Origin: an uncultured Chloroflexota bacterium
GTDB taxonomy: Bacteria > Chloroflexota > Anaerolineae > Anaerolineales > Anaerolineaceae
Direction of reading: 5' to 3'
Assembly: GCA_902791025.1 (NCBI GenBank)
Contig: CADATZ010000010.1
Span: 1-64,000, forward strand
Length of the DNA: 64,000 nucleotides
Both the position numbers and the translations under genes were made by a program. Of this stretch, positions 43,948 to 52,612 are shown piece by piece (the first letter of the stretch is position 1; each line of letters opens with the position of its first letter). A model generated the notes under the pieces. It was not told where the DNA came from, did no database searches, and saw only the letters and a list, made by a program, of their open reading frames with translations.

Positions 43948-44253
43948 ATGGATCTTGAAGAAATTTATGAGAACATCTTTGAAATGGAAGGGGTTGCCCA
44001 GCATCCGGCTTATCACGGATTTTCCTATGGGATCCTGATCGTGGAAGATGGCAGACCGCTGGTTTGTTTTTACGTCAATGAACGCGCGGATCAGAAGCTG
44101 CAATATATTCTGACCCACGGCATGATCGAGTTTTACGCCGTCAGCAGTCACGTTACAGAAATCTTCTATGGCTATGTGACTGACGGCAATCAATTTTTCT
44201 GTGAAGAACAGATCTATCCCCGTGTGAACACGAAAGAAGGAGGTCTGATATGA
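43948..44253 (+). CDS. Small soluble protein of unknown function
   Basis: A 101-residue protein that starts 6 bp after holB and overlaps the next gene by 4 bp (ATGA), so it is very likely translated. It is rich in aromatic residues (YHGFSYGILIVEDGRPLVCFYV, then TEIFYGYVTDGNQFF), has no membrane segment, and seems to form one small alpha/beta domain. I do not recognise a family. Confidence 0.65.
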   Translation: MDLEEIYENIFEMEGVAQHPAYHGFSYGILIVEDGRPLVCFYVNERADQKLQYILTHGMIEFYAVSSHVTEIFYGYVTDGNQFFCEEQIYPRVNTKEGGLI

Positions 44254-44741
44254 AAGAATGCACCCATTGCGGCGGACCCAATGCGCCGGAAAACCGCATC
44301 TGTGATTATTGCGGGATGGGATTTGGCGAAGATACCATCCCCGAAGGATCGATCGATCCTCGGGAACAGGCGAAAATTGACCGCGCCGCCTGGATCGAGG
44401 CAAACCGGGAAAAGGATGTGGTCGAGTTCAATCTGAACAGCAAGGATGACCAGCACGTCAATGTCAACCTGCCGAACGGGCAGACGATCCGCATCAATGA
44501 CCCGGTGGAAAAGGCTGCCGCGATCGCCGGGACGCTGCTTTCCGGTTCGGCTGCTTCAACCTTAAAGAAAGTCAGCTCCGGCGGCTTCAAGATCCCCGGA
44601 CTGGAACCGGACGATCCGCGCTTCAATCCCAACGCCCGCCCGATTCCCAAACCCTCAGGCTCCGGAAAGAAATCCTCCGGCTGCCTCACGCTGGTTCTGG
44701 TTGTGATCGTGTTGGTTGTCCTCGGGATTTTGATATTTTAG
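44250..44741 (+). CDS. Zinc-ribbon protein with C-terminal membrane anchor
   Basis: A 163-residue protein. An N-terminal zinc ribbon (ECTHCGGPNAPENRICDYCGMGF, CxxC-x11-CxxC) is followed by a charged linker, a glycine/serine-rich low-complexity part and a single C-terminal helix (CLTLVLVVIVLVVLGILIF), so the ribbon should face the cytoplasm as a tail-anchored protein. The next gene carries a very similar ribbon (CPNCLEPNTDNLAVCKYCGMPL), implying related roles. Function unknown. Confidence 0.75.
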   Translation: MKECTHCGGPNAPENRICDYCGMGFGEDTIPEGSIDPREQAKIDRAAWIEANREKDVVEFNLNSKDDQHVNVNLPNGQTIRINDPVEKAAAIAGTLLSGSAASTLKKVSSGGFKIPGLEPDDPRFNPNARPIPKPSGSGKKSSGCLTLVLVVIVLVVLGILIF

Positions 44742-44810
44742 AGGCATGTATGCGTAGCTCAGATTCTGAATCTTTACTGGATAAGAAAAGAGAGAAAGGA
44801 ATTATGAATC

Positions 44811-45548
44811 ATGGAAAGTGAAGAGACAAAAATCAGCCAACAGAACACGGAAAATGAGATTTCTCACACTGAAAATCAAGCATCGGAAACAGAAACCGCT
44901 CCCGTGATGGAGGCGCTGCCAGCGGATGTGAAAGAAGACACCCACAATCTGGATATCTGCCCGAATTGCCTGGAACCTAACACTGACAATCTGGCAGTCT
45001 GCAAATACTGCGGGATGCCGCTGCACCAGGGCGCGGATGCGGATGAATTTCTCATAAAAAAGGAATCCGCAGATCTGGAAGCCAACCGCAGGGAAGCCGT
45101 TCCGGAAGAAAAGAAACCTGCTAAAAAGCAGGAGAGCGGGTTCCGCCGCGTGATGCCGTGGCTTGGTCTGTACCTGATCTATTACGCTATTACCGGTTGT
45201 TTCGACATCAGCCGCCAGATCAAAGCTGCTGAAGCTGAAGGGCAGGTGGTGAACGTTCCCTTGGCTTACGGTTCCCAGGCGATCTGGTTCATTGCCGGTG
45301 TGATGATGGCCTGGCCGCTTATCAAGAAGGGCTACCGCAAACTGCGCGGTCTCCCGGAACCGGAAGAGGCTGAAGAAACAGCCGAAGAAACCGCAGCTGC
45401 TGAAACCCCGGAAGAGACAGAGACGACTGAAGCCGCTGTCACTGATCAACCCGAAACGATGCCGGAAACGGATGGATCAACCGAATCAGAATCAACAGCA
45501 CAAACCGATGCCGCCACAGAGAACGAAGATGACAGCTCAAAAGCATAA
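44811..45548 (+). CDS. Zinc-ribbon membrane protein with acidic tail
   Basis: A 245-residue protein. A polar N-terminus precedes a zinc ribbon at about 51-70 (CPNCLEPNTDNLAVCKYC), then two hydrophobic segments (PWLGLYLIYYAITGCFDI and AIWFIAGVMMAWPLI, about 115-175). The last 65 residues are a repetitive Glu/Thr/Ala tail. GAAAGGAA lies before ATG 44811. It shares its ribbon pattern with the preceding gene and overlaps the following one. Confidence 0.75.
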   Translation: MESEETKISQQNTENEISHTENQASETETAPVMEALPADVKEDTHNLDICPNCLEPNTDNLAVCKYCGMPLHQGADADEFLIKKESADLEANRREAVPEEKKPAKKQESGFRRVMPWLGLYLIYYAITGCFDISRQIKAAEAEGQVVNVPLAYGSQAIWFIAGVMMAWPLIKKGYRKLRGLPEPEEAEETAEETAAAETPEETETTEAAVTDQPETMPETDGSTESESTAQTDAATENEDDSSKA

Positions 45549-45774
45549 AGAACCGAAAGAGAAAACCACGCAGACCGGACAGAAACCGGAAAAGGGCGAA
45601 ACCACCCTCGGGTTTACCGGTCTGCTGGGTATCGTCCTGCTCGCTGGGGCTTTATTCAATGTTCCCGCGATCATGAAGGTTCCCGTAACCACAGAAGACA
45701 AAATGATGCTCGTCGTCGTCATCGCCATGGCCATCGGCGGCGCCGTACTGCTGATTTTTCGGAAGAAGAATTAG
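45529..45774 (+). CDS. Small two-helix membrane protein
   Basis: An 81-residue protein with a basic, polar N-terminus and two hydrophobic segments (TGLLGIVLLAGALFNVPAIM and MMLVVVIAMAIGGAVLLIF) ending in RKKN. ATG 45529 overlaps the end of the zinc-ribbon gene by 20 bp; a longer frame from 45472 would overlap more. Its stop codon TAG is the first triplet of a heptamer array. Function unknown. Confidence 0.6.
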   Translation: MTAQKHKEPKEKTTQTGQKPEKGETTLGFTGLLGIVLLAGALFNVPAIMKVPVTTEDKMMLVVVIAMAIGGAVLLIFRKKN

Positions 45775-45918
45775 GGGATAGGAGATAGGAGATAGGAGAT
45801 AGGGAATAGGGGATGGGAGATAGGAGTTATGAGTAGTGAGTAGTGAGTAGTGAGTAGACATTAGTCTGCAGCTTCGCGCTAACACCTAATACACAACACC
45901 TAATACCTAACACCTATC
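45772..45918. repeat. Heptamer arrays between the small membrane-protein gene and tRNA-Leu
   Basis: TAGGGGATAGGAGATAGG leads into AGATAGG/GGATGGG units, then five TGAGTAG-type units (45828-45857). After a 40-bp gap, ACACCTA/ATACCTA units (45882-45919) form a partly complementary right arm. The first triplet is the upstream stop codon. Confidence 0.8.
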
Positions 45919-45924
45919 ACCTTA

Positions 45925-45955
45925 AAGAAAAAATCCCGTTCATAAAACGGGATTT
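45925..45955 (-). terminator. Terminator of the tRNA-Leu gene
   Basis: On the minus strand AAATCCCGTT pairs with AACGGGATTT and is followed by TTTTCTTT. It starts 4 nt after the tRNA 3' end. Confidence 0.9.
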
Positions 45956-45958
45956 CAG

Positions 45959-46039
45959 TGCCGAAGGTGGGAATCGAACCCACATACACAAGGTACACGA
46001 TTTTGAGTCGTGCGCGTCTGCCAGTTCCGCCACTTCGGC
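45959..46039 (-). tRNA. tRNA-Leu (anticodon CAA)
   Basis: Read on the minus strand, acceptor arms GCCGAAG and CTTCGGC pair and are followed by A; CCA is not encoded. The anticodon stem CACGA/TCGTG encloses CTCAAAA, giving anticodon CAA for UUG codons. The T arm is GTGGG-TTCGATT-CCCAC. The variable arm is only about 12 nt, short for a class II leucine tRNA. It has its own promoter and terminator. Confidence 0.93.
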
Positions 46040-46053
46040 TCAACACTAATTCT

Positions 46054-46081
46054 ATTTTATACCGAAAACCAAACATGTCAA
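46054..46081 (-). promoter_or_regulatory. Promoter of tRNA-Leu
   Basis: On the minus strand TTGACA (46076-46081) and TAAAAT (46054-46059) are 16 bp apart, with transcription expected to begin a few bases upstream of the mature 5' end at 46039. Confidence 0.85.
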
Positions 46082-46254
46082 GGATCATGCACAAAAAAAT
46101 GACGTAAAACAAGGTGAAAACAAGGTCACAGAGAACTCCATGTTTTACCGTATTGGCTTCTAATCTACTATATTTCCGAAGATGTCCTAATCCTGACACT
46201 CTCCAGGACAGGAACTCATAGTGACCTTATTTAATAAATAAGAAGGAACCTGAT

Positions 46255-46875
46255 ATGCCAAAATGGTTGAAAATTACATTGATCGCGCTGGGAATCGGCG
46301 CAGTTGGCCTTATTGTCCAGCTGCTGCCGGTCATCATTATGGTCATCAGCTCCATGAACGCGAAAATCGAAGTTTACGACGATGTTGCATCCTATGAGAA
46401 CTATCTTGCCGGTGCGGATAAAAACGATAAAAATAAATGGAGCAAATGGGACATGGATGAGTCCATCTGGCCGCGGAAGATCACCGATTCCATGAAGGTG
46501 CTGGACTATAAGATGGTCTATTTTGACCCCTGGGATAAACAGTATCTGGGATATTTGACGGTCGAATATACACCGGAGGACTATACCGCGGAGGTTGAAC
46601 GGCTGCGGGCTTATCCCTCTACTGAATATATCGGGAACTACAGCGTAACGGAAGAAAAGACTCATGAACTGCTGGCCATCAACGCGGACCCTTATCAGGG
46701 ATTTGTTTACGCGCTGGGACTTGGCCAAAACCGAATCGTTTACGCGGAACAGATCTTCTGCAATTACATGATGGACCTGGATTACACACAATACATTCCG
46801 AAAGACTATCTGCTGGACGGCTTCAATGCCACAGCGGATAATCCATACCGGAAACAGAAGATGAATGAAAAGTGA
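46255..46875 (+). CDS. Membrane-anchored protein of unknown function
   Basis: A 206-residue protein with one N-terminal helix (ITLIALGIGAVGLIVQLLPVIIMVI, about 6-31) and an exported or periplasm-side domain rich in Tyr, Asp and Trp (WSKWDMDESIWPRK, VYFDPWDKQYLGYL). AAGAAGGAA precedes ATG 46255 by 6 nt. I recognise no domain. It lies alone between the tRNA promoter and the trpS regulatory region. Confidence 0.7.
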   Translation: MPKWLKITLIALGIGAVGLIVQLLPVIIMVISSMNAKIEVYDDVASYENYLAGADKNDKNKWSKWDMDESIWPRKITDSMKVLDYKMVYFDPWDKQYLGYLTVEYTPEDYTAEVERLRAYPSTEYIGNYSVTEEKTHELLAINADPYQGFVYALGLGQNRIVYAEQIFCNYMMDLDYTQYIPKDYLLDGFNATADNPYRKQKMNEK

Positions 46876-46896
46876 TCTAATCTTAAAGAAATCATG

Positions 46897-46945
46897 AGTT
46901 AACGTTACATTTAATTGAATTTTTCAAAAAAGTGTAACGTTAACT
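46897..46945. promoter_or_regulatory. Paired inverted-repeat operator candidate upstream of trpS
   Basis: AGTTAACGTTACA (46897-46909) and TGTAACGTTAACT (46933-46945) are perfect 13-bp complements separated by 23 nt. Each arm has its own palindromic core TAACGTTA (46900-46907 and 46935-46942, 35 bp apart). The right arm ends on the first base of the trpS -35 box, a position suited to repression. Confidence 0.6.
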
Positions 46946-46972
46946 TGCAATTATTTCGTGATAGGCTATGAT
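46945..46972 (+). promoter_or_regulatory. Promoter of trpS
   Basis: TTGCAA (46945-46950) and TATGAT (46967-46972) have a 16-bp spacer. The leader would be about 35 nt, too short for a T-box. Confidence 0.65.
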
Positions 46973-47014
46973 TATAACGATAGAATTAACGGGGTAACGA
47001 AAGGAATTAGCGAA

Positions 47015-48130
47015 ATGGAAGAAAAGACGCAAAAACAGATCATCCTCACCGGCGACCGTCCGACGGGCCGGCTTCATCTTGGACATTATGTGGGGTCTCT
47101 GCGCCGCCGTGTGGAGCTGCAGAACTCCGGTAAATTTGACGAAATCAATATCCTGATCGCAGATGACCAGGCATTAACGGATAATGTGGACAATCCCGGA
47201 AAGATCCGCGACAACATCATTCAGGTCGCGCTGGACTATCTTTCCGTCGGACTTGATCCGAACAAAACGACGATTTGCATCCAATCCGCTCTTCCCGCGC
47301 TTCACGCGCTGACTTTTTATTACCTGAATCTGGTAACGACAGCACGTCTTTCACGCAATCCTACTGTGAAAGCGGAGATCCAGATGCGCGGCTTTGCCGA
47401 TGAAGGGCTGCCTGCCGGGTTCTTCACCTATCCGGTCTCTCAGGCGGCAGATATCACCGCCTTTGACGCCACCGTGGTTCCTGTTGGGGAAGACCAGCTG
47501 CCGATGATCGAGCAGACCCGGGAAATCGTTGAGAAATTCAACAAAATCTACGGCGAAACGCTCGTTCTGCCGAAAGCCATGATCCCGGAAAACGAGACCC
47601 AGCGAAGACTCCCGGGAGTGGACGGCAAGGCCAAGATGAGCAAATCCCTCGGCAACTGCATCTACCTTTCCGATGATGCAAAAACCATCAAGAAACAGGT
47701 CAACGGCAAGATGTTCACCGACCCGCTGCATCTGCGCATCGAAGACCCCGGCCATATTGAAGGCAACGTGGTCTTCACCTATCTGGACGCTCTCTGCACC
47801 GATGAACATTTCGCGGAATTTGCCCCGGAATACGCGAACCTGGAAGAAATGAAAGCACATTATCAGCGCGGCGGTCTGGGTGATGGCGTCTGCAAGAAGT
47901 TCCTTATCAATGTACTGGAAGAGACCCTGAGCCCGATCCGCGCGGAACGTGCCAAATGGGAGGCGGATATCGATTCCGTCTATGATATTCTCCAGGCCGG
48001 CACCGCGAAAGCTGTTGAAAAGACCAATGGAACTCTTGCGCGTGTCCGCTCAGCTATGAGAATCAATTACTTCGATGATCGTTCGATTGTAAAGGAATGG
48101 AAAAAGGTCCTGAAGGAATCAAAGCAGTAA
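47015..48130 (+). CDS. trpS: Tryptophanyl-tRNA synthetase
   Basis: A 371-residue class I synthetase. The N-terminus [21 protein letters not shown] contains the HIGH-type motif (HLGH) and AKMSKSLGN is the KMSKS loop. ATG 47015 is preceded by AAAGGAA at suitable distance; an earlier in-frame start at 46958 falls inside the -10 region. The 371-residue length with [12 protein letters not shown] resembles the longer TrpS subgroup more than the short 330-aa form. An unusual paired inverted repeat precedes its promoter. The next gene starts directly after its stop. Confidence 0.95.
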   Translation: MEEKTQKQIILTGDRPTGRLHLGHYVGSLRRRVELQNSGKFDEINILIADDQALTDNVDNPGKIRDNIIQVALDYLSVGLDPNKTTICIQSALPALHALTFYYLNLVTTARLSRNPTVKAEIQMRGFADEGLPAGFFTYPVSQAADITAFDATVVPVGEDQLPMIEQTREIVEKFNKIYGETLVLPKAMIPENETQRRLPGVDGKAKMSKSLGNCIYLSDDAKTIKKQVNGKMFTDPLHLRIEDPGHIEGNVVFTYLDALCTDEHFAEFAPEYANLEEMKAHYQRGGLGDGVCKKFLINVLEETLSPIRAERAKWEADIDSVYDILQAGTAKAVEKTNGTLARVRSAMRINYFDDRSIVKEWKKVLKESKQ

Positions 48131-48526
48131 ATGATCGATTTTGACGCACTCAAAGATCTGCCTTTAGATGAAAAAGCCGTTGAACTGCGGCGTTCCCATG
48201 GCTGCAATTGCTGTCAAGCTGTGGTAGCCGCTCTGACGGAAGACCCGGCACTGATCGAAGCCGGCGGAGGCTTCGGTGGCGGTATGGGAAACCGTGAGGG
48301 ACCCTGCGGGGCATTGGCCGGTGCGGTAATCGCGGCAGGAAAGAAGACCGGAGGGTCCGGTACGCCCCGCTTTTCGAAACAGCTCTATGAGATTTTTCGT
48401 GAGCGATCCGGTGCCGTGACTTGCCGTGAGCTGAAAGGGCTTGATACCGGCGTGATGCTCTGCCCCTGTGAAGACTGTGTCCGCAATGGCGTCCGTGCTT
48501 ATCGGGATGTTTTTGGTGAGAACTGA
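48131..48526 (+). CDS. C_GCAxxG_C_C family protein
   Basis: A 131-residue cysteine-rich protein of the C-GCAxxG-C-C group, a putative redox or metal-binding family found mainly in anaerobes. The motif is clear: SHGCNCCQAVVAAL, then GNREGPCGALAGAVIAAG, then a C-terminal CRELKG and CPCEDCVRNG. It begins immediately after the trpS stop and overlaps the convergent downstream gene by 28 bp. Confidence 0.9.
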   Translation: MIDFDALKDLPLDEKAVELRRSHGCNCCQAVVAALTEDPALIEAGGGFGGGMGNREGPCGALAGAVIAAGKKTGGSGTPRFSKQLYEIFRERSGAVTCRELKGLDTGVMLCPCEDCVRNGVRAYRDVFGEN

Positions 48527-49029
48527 ATCACTTCGGACAGCAGTTCTTCCCTGATAACCCGGTAAGCCGGATGGTAGGCTTCACGGTAGAGACTGCTGTG
48601 GGAAACCGGTGGATATCCCTCTGAGCGGTATCTTTGTAAATAAACAGTAAGATCATTTTCGGAGAATTGGAATATGCCTTTTTTACAGACGGCTTCCAGT
48701 TCTTCGATTTTTATAAGGAAACAGTCCAGGCAGCCCCGGTGTTGTTCCGCGGTTTTGATACAGGCAGCCGCAAGGCCCTCCAGAGAAATGAGGGAGCTTT
48801 TCGGACTGTTGAGCATCACTCGGATAAGTCCGTTCCCGATCGATTCCGTCAGCGGGATGTCCCGAATTTCACGAATTACATCAGCCTCCCTTCGCAATCG
48901 TTCCATAAAAAGGGAACGGTCGGAGATCAGGTGACCGACGCCGAATTCATTTTGATAAATCAGCTTCACCGCATCGGTCGACTGCATGAGCGGATATCGT
49001 GAGGCGTGCAGTTTCAGTAATTCTTCCAT
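48499..49029 (-). CDS. Conserved protein of unknown function
   Basis: A 176-residue soluble protein. Its opening (ASRYPLMQSTDAVKLIYQNEFGVGHLI) is a pattern I associate with a conserved family of unknown function in anaerobes, and the C-terminus YREAYHPAYRVIREEL supports a compact helical fold. No catalytic motif is evident. It overlaps the convergent C_GCAxxG_C_C gene tail-to-tail by 28 bp. A possible promoter region is shared with the divergent LiaF-like gene. Confidence 0.75.
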   Translation of the reverse strand: MEELLKLHASRYPLMQSTDAVKLIYQNEFGVGHLISDRSLFMERLRREADVIREIRDIPLTESIGNGLIRVMLNSPKSSLISLEGLAAACIKTAEQHRGCLDCFLIKIEELEAVCKKGIFQFSENDLTVYLQRYRSEGYPPVSHSSLYREAYHPAYRVIREELLSEVIQFSPKTSR

Positions 49030-49094
49030 GGTTATTTTCCAATAATTAATTTTTTATTCAGTATGGCATAATTGTTGCAATTTAATTGAGTATT

Positions 49095-50306
49095 ATGCGT
49101 ACCAGATATTCTATTATTTTGCCTGTTTGTGCAATTCTTTCCGGCGTTGTGCTGGAGCTTAACTCGTTGAACCTGATCGGCAATTTCCTGCCGAATGAGA
49201 TTTTGCTGAAATTCTGGCCTGTGATTCTGATTTTCGCGGGGCTGGATATGCTCCTTTCCCACCGCAGGCTCATCGGTGCTATCGTCATCCTGTTTTTCGG
49301 CGTAGCGCTCCTGAGCACGCAGCTCATGCCGGAAGGGTGGAATAATCAAATCTGGACCTTTTTTATGAAAATCTGGCCGATCCTGCTGATTCTTTTCGGC
49401 CTGGATTGCATTTTCTCCGGTACGCGCTTGATCAATACCGCTGTAATTATTGCGGGTGTTTTGATCCTGGTGTATATTTTGCTCACCGTTCTGAATGTTC
49501 CGGCTATCCAAAAGCTGCCGATCAACATTGACTTGTCCAAGATCATACCGACTTCAACATTTGAAGGCATATTCCCTTCGCAGCCTGTTCCGCCGCAAAA
49601 CCAACAGCAGAATCAACAGCAGAACCCTGTGCAGTTCTTCAGTCAACCCGTTCAGGAACAGCCTCCGGCGGTACAGGAGCCCATCACTTTCAACTCAAAC
49701 GGTTCGATCAGTGCAGTCATGCCTTCACTGAATTCGGCAGCACTGAAGATCAATGCGGCTTCCGGGAAGATCTCCATCAAGGCAGGGGACCAAAACGGCT
49801 CCTTCCTGGGCGGTACGATCGCATTGGACGCGGCTGAAAAGCTGACTCCCGATGCTGCACTCACAGGACAGACCGCACAGTACACACTCACAAGCAAGGG
49901 AAACGCGGCTTCTCCGCAGAATTCCAACTGGGATCTCTCCCTGACCACGCAGCGGAGTATTTCCGTCAGCACTGTTTTGAACAGCGGCTACATCAAAGCA
50001 GATCTTCGTTCATTGAACCTGAGTGATGTTTCTCTTGAGAACAAATATGGACCGGTGGATGTGATGGTTCCCCACGCCACTGCAGCCAAGATCAATATCA
50101 AAGCCTCAGGGGATAATGTCCGGCTGTATATCCCATCCGGTGCTGTAGTTTCCTGCGTCATCACAGGTGCCGACTCTATTGATTACCCTCAGTGGGACTA
50201 CACACTCTCCGGCAATATTCTCTCACCGCGCCGCGGTACTCAGACACCGATTATGGTTGAGATCAGCATGTCCGGCGGCAGTGTGCAGGTCATAAATATC
50301 GGATAA
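49095..50306 (+). CDS. LiaF-like membrane protein with toast-rack domain
   Basis: A protein of about 403 residues. Four N-terminal membrane helices (about 5-140) are arranged as in the LiaI/LiaF transmembrane domain (KFWPVILIFAGLDML and KIWPILLILFGLDCIFSG are internal repeats of each other). A Pro/Gln-rich linker (about 170-200) leads to a beta-helix-like toast-rack domain (LKINAASGKISIKAGD). LiaF proteins moderate cell-envelope stress kinases; no liaRS pair is adjacent. ATG 49095 is preferred over TTG 49086. The 3' end overlaps cdsA by 17 bp. Confidence 0.8.
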   Translation: MRTRYSIILPVCAILSGVVLELNSLNLIGNFLPNEILLKFWPVILIFAGLDMLLSHRRLIGAIVILFFGVALLSTQLMPEGWNNQIWTFFMKIWPILLILFGLDCIFSGTRLINTAVIIAGVLILVYILLTVLNVPAIQKLPINIDLSKIIPTSTFEGIFPSQPVPPQNQQQNQQQNPVQFFSQPVQEQPPAVQEPITFNSNGSISAVMPSLNSAALKINAASGKISIKAGDQNGSFLGGTIALDAAEKLTPDAALTGQTAQYTLTSKGNAASPQNSNWDLSLTTQRSISVSTVLNSGYIKADLRSLNLSDVSLENKYGPVDVMVPHATAAKINIKASGDNVRLYIPSGAVVSCVITGADSIDYPQWDYTLSGNILSPRRGTQTPIMVEISMSGGSVQVINIG

Positions 50307-51102
50307 GCTCAAAAACGTAATAAGCCACCGGCATCGCGAAGAAACACGAATCAAAGCGGTCGAAAAATCCTCCATGCCCTGGAATCAGGTTGGAGGAATC
50401 TTTTATACCATAGCAGCGCTTGATCATGCTTTCTCCATAATCACCCAACGGCCCGCTGATGGAAACAGCTGCGGCGAGGATCAGGATCTGCAATGTATCT
50501 ACAGCGGCATGGACCGGCGGAATAAAACGCTGAGCCAGAACCGCGATCAGCATTGTAAACACTATTCCGCCGAAAAACCCTTCCCAGGTTTTCTTGGGGC
50601 TGACAATTTTGAACATCTTATGCTTCCCGATGGCACGTCCGACCGTAAAGGCTGCAACATCATTGGTCCAGACCATTAACATGACGATCAGAAATTTGAC
50701 CGCTCCGTCAGGGAGCTGCCGCAGGGAGATCATATAACCGCCCAGCCAGCCAATATATACCATGCCCGTGGTCAGGACGACAAAGCTCAGCGCGGATTTC
50801 GGCACTTCTCTTTCACAGAGTATCGTTCCGCAGAGCATTGCCGCCATAATACAAAATGTCAGGGTGCGGTGAGAGGCATCAATGCCGATATAGTATCTGG
50901 CGAGAACCAGCAGCAGGACGGAAAGAACCAGCAGGATCAGCGGGGTTCGGATCCCGTCATGCCGGTCAAAAATATGTCCGAATTCCCATGCGGAGATACC
51001 GCAGATGATTAAAACAACAGCCAAAAACGGCAGGCCGCCAATGAGCGCAGTTCCAATAATAACCGGAACCAGCACGCACGCGCTGATAACGCGTTTTTTC
51101 AT
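50290..51102 (-). CDS. cdsA: Phosphatidate cytidylyltransferase
   Basis: A 270-residue integral membrane enzyme making CDP-diacylglycerol. About eight helices are visible, and the PROSITE-like signature is exact in spirit: ESMIKRCYGIKDSSNLIPGHGGFFDRFDS near the C-terminus (positions about 231-259), with the conserved K-D, H-G-G and D-R residues. It follows uppS on the same strand, the common frr-uppS-cdsA order of bacteria, but a 170-bp heptamer region separates it from uppS. Confidence 0.95.
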   Translation of the reverse strand: MKKRVISACVLVPVIIGTALIGGLPFLAVVLIICGISAWEFGHIFDRHDGIRTPLILLVLSVLLLVLARYYIGIDASHRTLTFCIMAAMLCGTILCEREVPKSALSFVVLTTGMVYIGWLGGYMISLRQLPDGAVKFLIVMLMVWTNDVAAFTVGRAIGKHKMFKIVSPKKTWEGFFGGIVFTMLIAVLAQRFIPPVHAAVDTLQILILAAAVSISGPLGDYGESMIKRCYGIKDSSNLIPGHGGFFDRFDSCFFAMPVAYYVFELIRYL

Positions 51103-51111
51103 AAAACCTCT

Positions 51112-51274
51112 TTTTCAGTGGTTTGTGATCAGTTATCAGTGGCCAGTGGTTTGTGATCAGATGACAGAAGTGATTTATTCATTGAACAAACGAGAAGAGC
51201 GATCTTCTGTTTTTATTCTGGAATCTGATAACTGCTCACTGACCACTGAATGCCGGTCACTGACCACTAATAAC
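51112..51274. repeat. Inverted heptamer-like arrays between uppS and cdsA
   Basis: Left part has CAGTGGT, ATCAGTT, ATCAGTG, GCCAGTG and CAGTGGT units (51116-51160). Right part has complementary GCTCACTGACCACTGA and GGTCACTGACCACTAA (51232-51268). The unit matches the perfect CAGTGGT array at 9970. The spacer of about 70 bp shows nothing else recognisable. Confidence 0.75.
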
Positions 51275-51999
51275 TAAACTTTTCCGAACCGGCGGTCCCG
51301 CTTGGAATACTCATAAATTGCCTGAAGCAGTTCTTCTTTGCCAAAATCCGGCCATAATGTTTCCGGAAATTCCCATTCGGCATATGCGGACTGATACAGC
51401 AGAAAATTGCTCAGCCGCTGTTCTCCGGAGGTTCGGATCACCAGATCCGGATCCGGAATACCAGCGGTGAACAGATACTCGCTGATTTTCTGCTCTGTGA
51501 TCTCTTCCGGCTTCAGTCCATCGGCAATCATCCGCTGCACCGCGTGTTTCAGTTCATTGCGGCTGCCGTAATTCAGCGCAACGGAAAGGATCAGCCGGTC
51601 ATTGTTCTTTGAAAGCTCCACAGCCTGATCGATCTCATTCAGCAGGTCCTGCGGAATGCCCTCCCGCTGCCCGAGATGGATGATGCGGACGCCCTGCTTG
51701 TGCAGTTCCAGCAGTTCATTGGTGAATGCCTGATGGAAGAGTTTTTCCAATCCAGCTACCTCATCCTGAGGACGTCCCCAGTTTTCCGTGGAAAAGGCAT
51801 AAACCGTCAGGTATTTTACGCCAAAAGAGACGCACGCCTTGATGACAGCCCGCAGGCTTTCCATGCCGGCATTGTGGCCGAAGAGCCGCGGCATTCCGCG
51901 TTTCTTTGCCCAGCGGCCATTTCCATCCATAATGACAGCAATATGCCGCGGAATGCGCTCCGCGGGAATATCACGAATATCAAGTTTTTCAGCTGCCAT
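51274..51999 (-). CDS. uppS: Undecaprenyl diphosphate synthase (cis-prenyltransferase)
   Basis: A 241-residue enzyme making the C55 lipid carrier for cell-wall glycans. The diphosphate-binding motif is IAVIMDGNGRWAKKRG with the catalytic Asp, and the C-terminal signature is IRTSGEQRLSNFLLYQSAYAEWEF. It begins 6 bp after the frr stop. An unusual feature is nothing more than a normal cytosolic enzyme; its product would also feed the surface-glycan genes elsewhere in the window. Confidence 0.96.
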   Translation of the reverse strand: MAAEKLDIRDIPAERIPRHIAVIMDGNGRWAKKRGMPRLFGHNAGMESLRAVIKACVSFGVKYLTVYAFSTENWGRPQDEVAGLEKLFHQAFTNELLELHKQGVRIIHLGQREGIPQDLLNEIDQAVELSKNNDRLILSVALNYGSRNELKHAVQRMIADGLKPEEITEQKISEYLFTAGIPDPDLVIRTSGEQRLSNFLLYQSAYAEWEFPETLWPDFGKEELLQAIYEYSKRDRRFGKV

Positions 52000-52005
52000 G
52001 GCGGA

Positions 52006-52563
52006 TCAGACCTCCATGATTTCCTTTTCCTTCTTTTTGCCGACTTCCTCAACCTTGGCTGTCCAGGTATCGGTCAGCTTCTGGATCTTGTCTTCACCCT
52101 TCTTGCGGTCATCTTCCGTGATGAGCTTTTCCTTTTCGGCATCTTTCAAATCTTTGATAATGTCGCGGCGGACGTTGCGGATGGCAACTCGGGCCTCTTC
52201 CAGACGATTGCTGACCTGTTTCACCAGATCCTTTCTGCGGTCTTCTGTCAGCGGAGGCAGCATCAGGCGGATAGCTTTGCCGTCATCGTTCGGTGTAAGG
52301 CCCAGATCAGAAGCCTGGATGGATTTTGTCATCGGACGGATAAGTGACGGATCAAAGGGGCGGATCATAATCGTACGGGCATCCGGGATCGTGATGTTGG
52401 AAACCTGGTTGAACGGGGTCGGAACGCCGTAATACTCAACGGTGAGTTTTTCAACGAGGGCCGGTGTAGCACGTCCGGTGCGGATTCCGTCAAGTTCTTC
52501 CTGCAGGGCGGCAATTGCACCTTTCATTCTGCCTTCGCCGTCATTGAGAATGTCATTGATCAT
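52006..52563 (-). CDS. frr: Ribosome recycling factor
   Basis: A 185-residue RRF. The hallmarks are LQEELDGIRTGRATPALVEKL near the N-terminus, the hinge region and a C-terminal helix DTWTAKVEEVGKKKEKEIMEV. GGAGG lies 5 nt before ATG 52561-52563; an earlier in-frame start adds four residues. Upstream genes normally next to frr (pyrH, tsf, rpsB) are not present; two membrane-protein genes occupy that side. Confidence 0.96.
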   Translation of the reverse strand: MINDILNDGEGRMKGAIAALQEELDGIRTGRATPALVEKLTVEYYGVPTPFNQVSNITIPDARTIMIRPFDPSLIRPMTKSIQASDLGLTPNDDGKAIRLMLPPLTEDRRKDLVKQVSNRLEEARVAIRNVRRDIIKDLKDAEKEKLITEDDRKKGEDKIQKLTDTWTAKVEEVGKKKEKEIMEV

Positions 52564-52612
52564 GTTTACCTCCAAAATTTAGTAATAATTTCTGATGAAA
52601 CGCCATCAGGCG

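Noticed and set aside
46122-46228. AAGGTCAC and GTGACCTT inverted repeat
   Set aside because: Eight-bp arms about 90 bp apart are easily due to chance and do not coincide with a promoter.
46973-47014. T-box leader before trpS
   Set aside because: The predicted leader is about 35 nt and lacks the T-box sequence and specifier stem.
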